DNA of 64,000 nt, taken from assembly GCA_947627815.1 (NCBI GenBank), contig CANQXN010000002.1:1-64000 (forward strand), in the 5' to 3' direction. Below the pieces are notes generated by a model. It did no database searches. It saw nothing but the letters and a program-made list of their open reading frames with translations, and had not been told where the DNA came from. This document shows, in pieces, positions 53,331-63,593 of the stretch (its first letter is position 1; each line of letters starts with the position of its first letter). Source of the DNA: an uncultured Clostridia bacterium (GTDB lineage Bacteria > Bacillota > Clostridia > Oscillospirales > CAG-272). The position numbers and the translations under genes are program-made.

Positions 53331-56300
53331 TTATTTCTGGAACAGGAGCGTGGCAATTTCAAAAGGACGGAAGGTATATTCCACACAGCCGTCTCGGATC
53401 GGAAGCTCATATTTGATGTCTTCCAGAATGTTGGTACGGTACACATGCCGGACATCTTTGCCGACATAAATTTTTGTGTTGGTGCGGGTGCGCTCCGCTT
53501 CGTAAAGACGGGCGACATAAGCATGATCCACAAGCTCGGCGGGCTTGATGGCTTCGCAAACGATATTGTCTGCATCGATGCTGATCAGCGGCATAAAATC
53601 CGATGATACCTTTCCGGGAATTGTCACTACGGGCATATTCAAAAGATACGCCGGTTTGACAACACTGCCAACGGCAAACCCTTGATTATGAGGCAGCAGA
53701 GAGTAGGTGACTTCATGAACGCCTTCATCGCCTGTGACATCCGGGTGGGTGCCGCTTTTATGGAGGGTCAGGCGGAGATGGGAGCCGTCGGCGGAAATGC
53801 CGTACTTGCAGTCATTGAGAATGGCTACACCGTAACGGGATTCCGAAAGGTCGCTCCATTTATGATTGCATACTTCAAATTTGGCGATCTCATAGCTGTT
53901 ATTTTCTGTGGTGGGGCGTTCGATATGACCAAACTGGATCTCATTGCGCACCGTAAGAGAATTGATATCCAGATCAAAGCCGGTCTTTAAAAGGGTGTGT
54001 TTATCGTGCCAGTCGATCACGGTATGGAAATCCACTTGCGGCGTATCTGCCCAGAAGATCATGTCCTGGGAAAGGGTAGAATATGTTCCCACTTTGAAAG
54101 AAGCGCGGATAATGAAAGCCAGCGCCCCGTCAGAAACGACATCAAAGGAAATAAGCTCTTTTTGCGGCACCACTTTCAGCATGGTTTCATAATCGATATC
54201 CCAGTCATCCCAGGCGTTGGGGACATCCTCTCCGCACCAGAAAGTGTTCAGAGGCTCGCCGCCTTCCCGACGCAGTTCGCGGTCGGCGTCTTTGTCGTAA
54301 AACGAGGTGATGCCGCCGTTTTCATCGAAAGTAACGGTGGCAAAAGGCGTTTCCAACACGCGGTTTTGGAAACAGAAGGGGGAGGGGCCTTCTTCCGGAC
54401 GGTTGATTAAATCGAAGGAAACGGCGCTCATGGCATCGATTGTGACGCCGCCCACGAGAACCTTCTTTTCCCCTTTGATATCGGTATAGCGCTGAACGGT
54501 GCAGCCTGCGGGATAAAGGCCGGAATCTTCCAGCGTAATCACATCGTTTCTGTCAAAGGAAGTGGTGTTGAAGAAAGTGATACCGTTGCCGGCGGTTAGG
54601 CTGCTTGCTGTTTCATTTACAATAGCCTTGGCTTTTCGAATGGTTTCTTGATTTTCAGCAATCGCTTTCTGTGTGACGCCGGTATAGCAAGTACCTGGCA
54701 GAATGTCGTGAAATTGATTTTGCAGCAGGGTGTGATAGAGGGATACGGTTGTCTCATCATTGGGCTTGCCGGCTAAGACATTGAAGTAATCCATGTCGTG
54801 AAGCGCAAATTCACATTTGCGGTTGGAGCGCTTCATATCGTGCATCTGTGTGAGAGTACCACGGTGAAGTTCAAGATAAAGTTCTCCCGCAAAAATTGGC
54901 AATTCATCCGCAGCGGCTTCCGCGCCTTTCATAAAGTCGCTGACCGTGGTATAATCGGTTTGCGGCAGACCGGGAATATTCTTGATGCGGCGCGCTTTTT
55001 CCAACATAGCGGAGGTCGGTCCGCCGCCGCCGTCTCCGTGACCGAAGGGAAGCAATTTGCCTTCAAATCCCTGTTTATTGGTGATATCGGCAATGTTGCC
55101 CACCACATCGTTGACATCGGGGCTGACATCAATACGGTGCAGATGGGTCAGCACAGTGGAACCATCCAGACCGCGCCATTTGAAGGTGGTATAAGGGAAA
55201 CGGTTCAGGTCATTCCAGCCCATCTTTGTGGTATAGAAATAATGGACTTCGCTTTCTTGCATGATCTGGGGAATGGCGGCATTATATCCGAAGGTGTCCG
55301 GGAGCCAGAAGCAGTCGGCGGTATAATTCAGATATTTTCTGGTGAACAACTGACCATACAGGAACTGTCTTGCCATCAATTCGCCGGAGGTAATGTTGCA
55401 GTCACATTCTACCCAGACGCCGCCGTTAGGCTCATACCGACCTTCTTTGACATGGGCGGCGATTCGTTCGAAAACATCGGGATAGTATTGGCGCAGCCAA
55501 TCGAGGTGAAGCGCCGAGGACTGCATGAATTTATATTCGGGATAGCGATCCATCAACGCGCATACATTGGAAAAGGTGCGGGCGGCTTTTCTGATGGTTT
55601 CGGAGACGGGCCAGAGCCAAGCGGTGTCGAGATGAGAACTGCCTATGATGCCGACCTTGCCCCGGCTTTCATCACCTTGGCTCTTCTTTAGAAAAGCGCG
55701 CAGGATCTTGTTGCTGGCTGTGACAGACGCCATGACTTTTTCTTTGCTGTAGTGGACAGGGTACTGAATGATGGCGGCGAAAACTTTTTCACAGGCCGTG
55801 CGGGCGCGTGCTCTGACAAAGTTGTTTTCATCCAAACGCTGTGCCATCTGCGTAACAATGTTGAGATTAAAAACAAAATCGTGAATTTCCTCATTGAGAA
55901 CGCAGACATCCAAGGATTCAAACATATGGCGATAATCGCCGCCGGTTGGGTTTTCCTGGCCATAATAATTGTAAGGGTTATCGTCCACCTGAAAATGGCC
56001 GGCGTAGCATTCCAGCGCCACATCAATGACTTGTCCGGCCTCTGCGTGGATCGCCAGCGGCTGGGCGGAATGCATGATCCCCATATAGTCGCCCTTGCTG
56101 TTGAAAAGCCCGTCGGGTGTTCCGTTTCTGAAATAAAGCGTTTCATAAGCGTCGGTGCGGGGAATGAGCCAGAGGGATTGGCCGGACAGCTTTTCGGGAA
56201 CCGTGTAACTGCCAAGAATCCAAAGATTCATATATTCACCGCCCCAAGCGGTATGAGGAGCCAGCGGTGTCAAGCCTTCACTGGGCGGTGTGCGCAAATG

Positions 56301-56426
56301 TTCTTTGGTTTCTAAGGACAGAAGACCGCCGATTTCATCTGCTTTTTCATACATCATTTCCGCATAAATGCGGTTGACCTGCTCCAGCTTGCGACACATC
56401 CGGTTGGAATAGCGTTCACATATCAT
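53331..56426 (-). CDS. Alpha-mannosidase, glycoside hydrolase family 38
   Basis: 1031 residues, the usual length. Retaining exo-alpha-mannosidase with zinc in the active site. The catalytic domain shows IGSSHLDTAWLWP (zinc His and Asp), the nucleophile Asp377 in WLPDTFGYNAAIPQ, YEPNGGVWVECDCN, and GHGDGGGGPT; the middle three-helix bundle and C-terminal beta domains (HDKHTLLK, FDLDINSL, SLLPHNQGF) follow. No signal peptide, so it probably degrades imported mannosides or N-glycan fragments in the cytoplasm. ATG 56426 follows GAGGT at 12 bases; the frame opens earlier at 56558 but that crosses the promoter. Single-gene unit divergent from hom. Confidence 0.95.
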   Translation of the reverse strand: MICERYSNRMCRKLEQVNRIYAEMMYEKADEIGGLLSLETKEHLRTPPSEGLTPLAPHTAWGGEYMNLWILGSYTVPEKLSGQSLWLIPRTDAYETLYFRNGTPDGLFNSKGDYMGIMHSAQPLAIHAEAGQVIDVALECYAGHFQVDDNPYNYYGQENPTGGDYRHMFESLDVCVLNEEIHDFVFNLNIVTQMAQRLDENNFVRARARTACEKVFAAIIQYPVHYSKEKVMASVTASNKILRAFLKKSQGDESRGKVGIIGSSHLDTAWLWPVSETIRKAARTFSNVCALMDRYPEYKFMQSSALHLDWLRQYYPDVFERIAAHVKEGRYEPNGGVWVECDCNITSGELMARQFLYGQLFTRKYLNYTADCFWLPDTFGYNAAIPQIMQESEVHYFYTTKMGWNDLNRFPYTTFKWRGLDGSTVLTHLHRIDVSPDVNDVVGNIADITNKQGFEGKLLPFGHGDGGGGPTSAMLEKARRIKNIPGLPQTDYTTVSDFMKGAEAAADELPIFAGELYLELHRGTLTQMHDMKRSNRKCEFALHDMDYFNVLAGKPNDETTVSLYHTLLQNQFHDILPGTCYTGVTQKAIAENQETIRKAKAIVNETASSLTAGNGITFFNTTSFDRNDVITLEDSGLYPAGCTVQRYTDIKGEKKVLVGGVTIDAMSAVSFDLINRPEEGPSPFCFQNRVLETPFATVTFDENGGITSFYDKDADRELRREGGEPLNTFWCGEDVPNAWDDWDIDYETMLKVVPQKELISFDVVSDGALAFIIRASFKVGTYSTLSQDMIFWADTPQVDFHTVIDWHDKHTLLKTGFDLDINSLTVRNEIQFGHIERPTTENNSYEIAKFEVCNHKWSDLSESRYGVAILNDCKYGISADGSHLRLTLHKSGTHPDVTGDEGVHEVTYSLLPHNQGFAVGSVVKPAYLLNMPVVTIPGKVSSDFMPLISIDADNIVCEAIKPAELVDHAYVARLYEAERTRTNTKIYVGKDVRHVYRTNILEDIKYELPIRDGCVEYTFRPFEIATLLFQK

Positions 56427-56474
56427 AGCATGATACCTCAGAATTATTTGATTTTTGTCATAATCAGCATTTTT

Positions 56475-56503
56475 ATTATAGTGGACAGCGTCCAAAAAGT
56501 CAA
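56475..56503 (-). promoter_or_regulatory. Promoter of the GH38 gene with a palindrome in the spacer
   Basis: Minus strand TTGACT (56498-56503), 17-base spacer, TATAAT (56475-56480). The spacer contains TGGAC-GCT-GTCCA, a likely repressor site. Confidence 0.8.
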
Positions 56504-56580
56504 GCGGACAAATGTTTTTCCGGATTCTTTTTATTAAAAGCGTTGCTGACTGTATCAAATGAAACCGTCTTTTTTAGCTC

Positions 56581-56609
56581 TTGACAAAAAGACGGACGAA
56601 TGCTATACT
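56581..56609 (+). promoter_or_regulatory. Promoter of hom
   Basis: TTGACA (56581-56586), 17-base spacer, TATACT (56604-56609). Confidence 0.88.
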
Positions 56610-56641
56610 CATACCATGGTAATTTTTTTTGGAAAGGAATG

Positions 56642-57841
56642 ATGGATGTGTTTAACATTGCACTTCTCGGCTTTGGCAATATCGGTTCCGGCCTTGCGGA
56701 AGTCATCGAAAGAAACCGAAGCCGCATTGACGAAGCACTGGGCGATGAGATCTGTATCAAGTATGTGCTAGATCTGCGCGATTTGTCCGATACGCCATAT
56801 GCCGCCTGTGCCGTCCATGATTTCGAAATCATTCTGAACGATCCTTCCGTGGTATTGGTTTGTGAAATGATGGGAGGATTGCACCCGGCGTTTGATTATT
56901 CCATGGCCGCCTTGAAAGCGGGAAAAAGTGTGATTACTTCCAACAAAGAAGTGGTGGCCGCCGAAGGAACGGCGCTTTTGCAGACAGCCAAAGACCATGG
57001 CGTTTTTTATCTATATGAAGCGGCTGTGGGCGGCGCTGTTCCGATACTCCATGCCATTCGGCTGTTTTTGGCCGGCACCGATATTCGCAGAATTGACGGG
57101 ATCCTGAACGGAACGACCAATTATATCCTGACGCGAATGGACAACTGCGCCGCCACCTTCGATGAGGCGTTAGCCGAGGCAAAGAAGCAGGGATATGCGG
57201 AAGTAAATCCAAGCGCCGATATCAACGGTTTGGATACTTGCCGAAAGCTTTGTATTCTGATCGGCGCCGCGTGGGGGCAGAGTTTGCAGCCGGCATCGGT
57301 TTTCTATGAAGGTATCGATCATATAACCACCGAAGATCATGATTTTGCTAAGCGTTGCGGCGGTATTTTGAAGCTGGCGGCGACTGCTCTGCAGCAAAAC
57401 GACGGGTCATTGGCGGCGGCGGTTTCCCCCTGTGTGGTTTTGGATGAAAATCCCTTGCAAACGGTTGCTGATGTATTCAATGCCGTTCGGATTCGAGCGC
57501 AAGATACCGGCGACCTGATGTTTTATGGACAGGGCGCGGGTCGTTACCCGACGGCGGGCGCTTTGGTGAGCGATATTCTGGATGTTGCTTGTCAGCGCGG
57601 CGTCCAGCGTTCTTGGCAGACATTTACGGGAAAACTAATCCGCTATGAAGATGCGCTCTGGGACTGGTGTTTGGAAATTGACGATCAGAAAAGTTTCGCG
57701 GCTCTCGGGTTGGAACGGGCGGTTATTCTGAATCGGGCAGAGGGGCGCTATGATCTGTTTGTCCCGCAAATCAGCCAAAAAGAATTGGCCGCTCGACTGC
57801 AAGGCTGTTCTGTTTTGCACCAAATGCGCGCCTTGAATTAA
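56642..57841 (+). CDS. hom: Homoserine dehydrogenase
   Basis: 399 residues. Reduces aspartate semialdehyde to homoserine with NAD(P)H, the branch to threonine and methionine. Seen: Rossmann motif GFGNIGSG, SNKEVVAAEG, AAVGGAVPI, the signature GILNGTTNYILTRM, and AEVNPSADINGLDTCRKL. After the catalytic part (to about 330) about 65 residues remain, too short and unlike a clear ACT domain, so threonine feedback may be weak or absent. ATG 56642 is close to AAAGGA; GTG 56648, giving MFNIALLG, is better spaced and may be the true start. Followed by an APH-fold kinase after 50 bases. Confidence 0.94.
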   Translation: MDVFNIALLGFGNIGSGLAEVIERNRSRIDEALGDEICIKYVLDLRDLSDTPYAACAVHDFEIILNDPSVVLVCEMMGGLHPAFDYSMAALKAGKSVITSNKEVVAAEGTALLQTAKDHGVFYLYEAAVGGAVPILHAIRLFLAGTDIRRIDGILNGTTNYILTRMDNCAATFDEALAEAKKQGYAEVNPSADINGLDTCRKLCILIGAAWGQSLQPASVFYEGIDHITTEDHDFAKRCGGILKLAATALQQNDGSLAAAVSPCVVLDENPLQTVADVFNAVRIRAQDTGDLMFYGQGAGRYPTAGALVSDILDVACQRGVQRSWQTFTGKLIRYEDALWDWCLEIDDQKSFAALGLERAVILNRAEGRYDLFVPQISQKELAARLQGCSVLHQMRALN

Positions 57842-57891
57842 TCCGAAAAATCGTAACCGAAGAGAGCGGCGGAGGCAGGAGTTTCGGCAAT

Positions 57892-58893
57892 ATGGAAAAC
57901 ATGCGGGACATTCTTTTGGCGGAATATGGTCTTCACCTCCTTGAGAGTTATGCTCTGACAGGGGGAACGGCCGACTGTTTCCAAGTCTTTTGCACAGAAG
58001 GCGATTTCTTTTTAAAAGTGTATCCCAGCGAGTTTACACTTTCGGATATTGAAAAAGAGGCAAAGCTTGTCTCTTTTTTGCTATCAAGGGGATTTCCTGT
58101 TGCCCGTTTTTGCCCAACAAAGCGTGGGGAAAACGGCATTACGGTCGGCGGACAGGCGGTCGGTGTTCAGAAATTTATACCGGGTCATACTTATCTGAAT
58201 GATTTGCCGCGCCCGCTCCTTTGGGAAAGCGCCAAATATCTCGGAATGTTGCATCGCTGCCTGAAAGACTATCCCATGAAACAGGAACTGGATGGTGAAT
58301 GGGTTAATCGTTTTTCTGCGCAGAAGGCTTTGGAAAAATGCGATAAGCTGCTGGCTGTTTTGGAAGAGAACCGATCAGACCCCAACTACGAGAGGATCCG
58401 CCAAGACCTTATTTTTAAGAAAATGTTATTTCCTTGTATTGAGAACTTGAAATCGTATTATACAGGAATTACCAATACGCCTTCGCAAGGAGATTACTCG
58501 GCTCGTCAACTGATTTGTGACAAAGAACGGATCAAAGCCGTTATTGATTTTTTGTCTGCGGCTTCTTTGCCTGCCATATGGGAAATCATGCGGTCTTATA
58601 TGCAATCGTCAGGAACCTACTGCGATGGACGCCCATTGAATATAGCCAATTTGCTTTTGTATGTCAGAGAATATCTGAAATATTTTCCGCTTTCCCCAAG
58701 GGATTTGACTGCCATGCCTTATGTTTATTTGTTCCAACTTGCGCGCAGTCTGTATGGATATAAAGAATATCTGCTTACAAAGACCAAAAACAGAAATGCA
58801 CTGATAGCGTTTGCTTTTTGGCGCACCGACGTTTGCCGGGGACTGTACGGACAAGTTGCCGAAATCGCATACGCCCTAGGCGGGCTGCGGTGA
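57892..58893 (+). CDS. APH-fold kinase, CotS/homoserine kinase II-like
   Basis: 333 residues. The aminoglycoside phosphotransferase fold is shown by the N-lobe FFLKVYP, the linker FIPGHTYL, catalytic SQGDYSARQLI (the usual His is Gln, and Asn is replaced by Gln, while Asp stays) and VIDFLSAASLPAIWEIMRSY (metal-binding Asp). Members include type II homoserine kinase and spore-coat CotS. Because it follows homoserine dehydrogenase on the same strand by 50 bases, homoserine kinase is an attractive role, but it is inference, and the altered HGD-N motif argues for care. Start ATG 57892 behind GGCAGGAG. Confidence 0.75.
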   Translation: MENMRDILLAEYGLHLLESYALTGGTADCFQVFCTEGDFFLKVYPSEFTLSDIEKEAKLVSFLLSRGFPVARFCPTKRGENGITVGGQAVGVQKFIPGHTYLNDLPRPLLWESAKYLGMLHRCLKDYPMKQELDGEWVNRFSAQKALEKCDKLLAVLEENRSDPNYERIRQDLIFKKMLFPCIENLKSYYTGITNTPSQGDYSARQLICDKERIKAVIDFLSAASLPAIWEIMRSYMQSSGTYCDGRPLNIANLLLYVREYLKYFPLSPRDLTAMPYVYLFQLARSLYGYKEYLLTKTKNRNALIAFAFWRTDVCRGLYGQVAEIAYALGGLR

Positions 58894-58904
58894 CTTTTTC
58901 ATAA

Positions 58905-60302
58905 CTATGGGGTATCGGAAGGCCTTTGACGCTGTGAGAGGCCTTTTTTTCGCGGCGTGCGGGCGGCGGCAAGATGTTTTTGCGTTTCCTCTTTGATCTC
59001 GTCTGCGCTGGCAATGACTTTGGAAGTGTTGATAAACGTCATGATGGCGCAGGTGATGTCGGAAAGTGTCCAAAACAGAGCGGGAGCGCCCAAAGCTCCG
59101 ATCAGCGATGTCAGAGAGAAAAGAAAACAGTAAAGTATGGGCGCGTAACGGCGGGAGGTCAAAAACCGGAGTGCGGCTTTCCCGTAAAAGGACCAGCCGA
59201 TCAGCGTGGCAATGACGAACAAAAAAATAGAGACGGCCAAAAGATATCCGGCCGCTTGACCGAAAGTTTCGCGAAACGCGGCGTGAACCAGCGCCATGCC
59301 GTCAAGGTCAGGATACCGATCCATGACAAGCAGAACGACAAAGGCTGTCAAAGAGCAGAGAATAACCGTATCAAAAAATACTTCAATGATGCCGAGAAAT
59401 CCTTGTCGGACAGGATCGTTGGTGCGGGCGGCGGCATGAGCGATCGGCGCGGTTCCGCAGCCGGCTTCGTTGGTGATGAGGCCGCGTGAAAATCCGACGC
59501 GGAGAGAACGGAGAAAAAGGGAAGCGCCGATGCCGCCGGCGGCCGCCTTCCATGCAAAGGCTTCACGGAAGATCCGCGAGAAAACCCCGGGGAGCGCGGA
59601 AGCGTTTTTTACCATGATCCAGGATGACATCAGAATATAGAGCAGGGAAATCAGCGGAATGACCCATGCGCAAAATGAAGAAACGAAGACCGCGCCTTTG
59701 GTGATGATGAAAAAAGTGAGGATTGCCAACAGAATACCGGTAACCAAGTGCGGCATACCGAAAACCTCCGCAAAGGAAGAGGACACCGCGTTGATCTGAA
59801 TCAGATTGCCGACCGTAAAGGAAGACAGAAGACAAATGACGGCGAAAAGGCAGGCAATTTTATTGTTTTTGATAAAGTACATTGCACCGCCAGAAAGCTC
59901 TTCGTCAGCGGATAAGATATCATCTTTGCCTTGAAAGTCACGAACATACCGTGGAGACACTACTTTCCTGTGCCGTAACGCCAATACCGTTTCCGCATAT
60001 TTTATGGTCATGGCAAAAATAGCGCTGACCCACATCCAGAAAATCGCCCCGGCTCCGCCGGCACGAATCGCCGTCGCCACGCCTACAATATTGCCAACGC
60101 CGAGTGTGCCTGCTAAGGCAAGGCAGAGCGCTTTTCGTGGGGAAACCCCTCCTGGTTTTGCTTTTTCGATGAGCGTTTGAAAAATGGCTTTCCCTTGGGT
60201 GAAAGGGAGAAATCCTAATTTGATATTCAGATATAAGCCTGCCGCGATCAGGAAAAGCGGCAGGGCCGGACCGATAAGATAAGTAGAAATAAAGGAAGCC
60301 AT
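58905..60302 (-). CDS. AGCS-family sodium:alanine/glycine symporter
   Basis: 465 residues with about ten to eleven hydrophobic helices. The AGCS family imports alanine or glycine with Na+ or H+. Family blocks: LALAGTLGVGNIVGVATAI, GGAGAIFWMWVSA, FSRGLITNEAGCGTAPIAHAAA and a following GFLGIIEVFFDT. The C-terminus is a short basic tail. ATG 60302 lies 6 bases behind GAGGT. Convergent with the kinase gene; its last codons overlap that gene's terminator hairpin. Confidence 0.92.
   Translation of the reverse strand: MASFISTYLIGPALPLFLIAAGLYLNIKLGFLPFTQGKAIFQTLIEKAKPGGVSPRKALCLALAGTLGVGNIVGVATAIRAGGAGAIFWMWVSAIFAMTIKYAETVLALRHRKVVSPRYVRDFQGKDDILSADEELSGGAMYFIKNNKIACLFAVICLLSSFTVGNLIQINAVSSSFAEVFGMPHLVTGILLAILTFFIITKGAVFVSSFCAWVIPLISLLYILMSSWIMVKNASALPGVFSRIFREAFAWKAAAGGIGASLFLRSLRVGFSRGLITNEAGCGTAPIAHAAARTNDPVRQGFLGIIEVFFDTVILCSLTAFVVLLVMDRYPDLDGMALVHAAFRETFGQAAGYLLAVSIFLFVIATLIGWSFYGKAALRFLTSRRYAPILYCFLFSLTSLIGALGAPALFWTLSDITCAIMTFINTSKVIASADEIKEETQKHLAAARTPRKKGLSQRQRPSDTP
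58919..58950 (+). terminator. Terminator of the hom/kinase unit
   Basis: AAGGCCT pairs with AGGCCTT followed by T run; the hairpin lies within the 3' end of the AGCS gene on the opposite strand. Confidence 0.7.
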
Positions 60303-60422
60303 CGTAAGACCTCAATCGGTATTTTTTTCAATTTATGTTTTCTTTTTGACGGCTATGCAAGGAGTAATATGGGATAAATTTGGATAAATTGTTAATTTTT
60401 TTTAAAACTCGCGCCAAAAATA

Positions 60423-60450
60423 TTGCTATCGGTTTTAAACTGTATAAAAT
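60423..60450 (+). promoter_or_regulatory. Probable groESL promoter
   Basis: TTGCTA (60423-60428), 16-base spacer, TAAAAT (60445-60450). Inverted repeat TTTAAAAC (60401-60408) and GTTTTAAA (60432-60439) surrounds the -35. No CIRCE element (TTAGCACTC-N9-GAGTGCTAA) was found. Confidence 0.45.
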
Positions 60451-60452
60451 AG

Positions 60453-60845
<393 letters not shown>

Positions 60846-60880
60846 ACCATCGGAGAAAATTCCCCGATACTCCGGATTAG

Positions 60881-62545
<1,665 letters not shown>

Positions 62546-62570
62546 TCTCTTAGATTTTGGGACAAAGCAA

Positions 62571-62610
62571 AAGTTCCTCCCTGTGAACTTCACAGGGAGG
62601 AACTTTTTCA
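62571..62610. terminator. Terminator of groESL (and perhaps of the response regulator)
   Basis: AAGTTCCTCCCTGTGAA and its exact complement meet at one central C, followed by TTTTTC on the plus strand. The minus-strand flank is also T rich. Confidence 0.9.
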
Positions 62611-62649
62611 TGTTTGACAGGGCAGAGCAAGCAACGGCTGGAAGAGATG

Positions 62650-63339
62650 TTACTGCAAAAGCTCAAATTTATATCCGATGCCCCAAACGGTTTTCAATAC
62701 CCACTTGTCAGAGACGCCGGCCAACTTTTCGCGCAGGCGTTTGACATGAACATCTACCGTTCGTGAATCACCCAGATAATCAAAACTCCACACTTTATCT
62801 AAAAGTTGATCTCTTGTAAAAACGCGGTTATAATTGGACGCCAGAAAATAGAGAAGCTCCAGCTCTTTTGGCGGAACATCTACGCTTTTTCCGTTGAGTT
62901 TCAATTCATATTTTTGACGGCTGATCTCAATGTTGTCAAATTTGACCACTTCGCTGTCGCTTGGCGTTTCGTGAATCGAGCAACGACGCAAAACCGCTTT
63001 AATGCGTGCCATCAATTCTTTGATTTCAAAAGGTTTGACAACAAAATCATCCGCTCCGAGTTCAAGGCTCAATACTTTATCAAAAGTCTCGCCTTTGGCT
63101 GTAATCATAATAATAGGTTTAAACGAGATTTCGCGGATCTCGCGGCAAACCTGCCAACCGTCTTTTCGCGGCAGCATGATATCTAAAAGAACCAGATCAG
63201 GCTCATACATTTTAAAATAGTTGATACCTTCCACGCCGTCAGAGGCAACTTTTACTTCGTAGCCATCTTTTTCCAAATGCGTAGAGAGCATCTCGCTGAT
63301 ATTGGAATCGTCATCAATAATAAGTATTTTGGCTCCCAC
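62650..63339 (-). CDS. OmpR/PhoB-type response regulator without adjacent kinase
   Basis: 229 residues. The receiver domain has the acidic pocket Asp9-Asp11, phospho-acceptor Asp53 in LVLLDIMLP, the Thr in MITAKG and Lys in VVKPFE. The C-terminal winged helix DNA-binding domain shows PPKELELLYFL, RDQLLDKVWS, SRTVDVHVKRLREKL and VWGIGYKFE. Start is GTG 63339 behind AAAGGAG at 8 bases. It resembles WalR/ResD-type regulators. No histidine kinase gene is on either side (groEL convergent, ychF divergent), so its partner lies elsewhere. A consensus promoter lies upstream. Confidence 0.93.
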   Translation of the reverse strand: MGAKILIIDDDSNISEMLSTHLEKDGYEVKVASDGVEGINYFKMYEPDLVLLDIMLPRKDGWQVCREIREISFKPIIMITAKGETFDKVLSLELGADDFVVKPFEIKELMARIKAVLRRCSIHETPSDSEVVKFDNIEISRQKYELKLNGKSVDVPPKELELLYFLASNYNRVFTRDQLLDKVWSFDYLGDSRTVDVHVKRLREKLAGVSDKWVLKTVWGIGYKFELLQ

Positions 63340-63409
63340 GGTTCGATCTCCTTTGCATAGCAGTCACCGAAAAAGAAGAAAAACCATATTTCTTCAATTT
63401 TATGTTTCC

Positions 63410-63438
63410 ATTATATAGCTGAATTTTTAAATTGTCAA
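63410..63438 (-). promoter_or_regulatory. Consensus promoter of the response regulator
   Basis: Minus strand TTGACA (63433-63438), 17-base spacer, TATAAT (63410-63415), exact consensus. Upstream lies an inverted repeat AACTTTG/CAAAGTT (63451-63476). Confidence 0.9.
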
Positions 63439-63522
63439 GAGCAAATTGTTAACTTTGTAAAAAAAAAAGCAAAGTTCATAATTTCGTCGATTTATTGAGC
63501 CGGAGTTTTCAACTAAAACCTC

Positions 63523-63551
63523 TTGCAATCTTTTGTGTTTTCATGTATAAT
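63523..63551 (+). promoter_or_regulatory. Promoter of ychF
   Basis: TTGCAA (63523-63528), 17-base spacer, TATAAT (63546-63551). Confidence 0.8.
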
Positions 63552-63593
63552 ACAAAAAATGCTTTTTATTTTTGAGCAGAAAGGCAAAATTTT

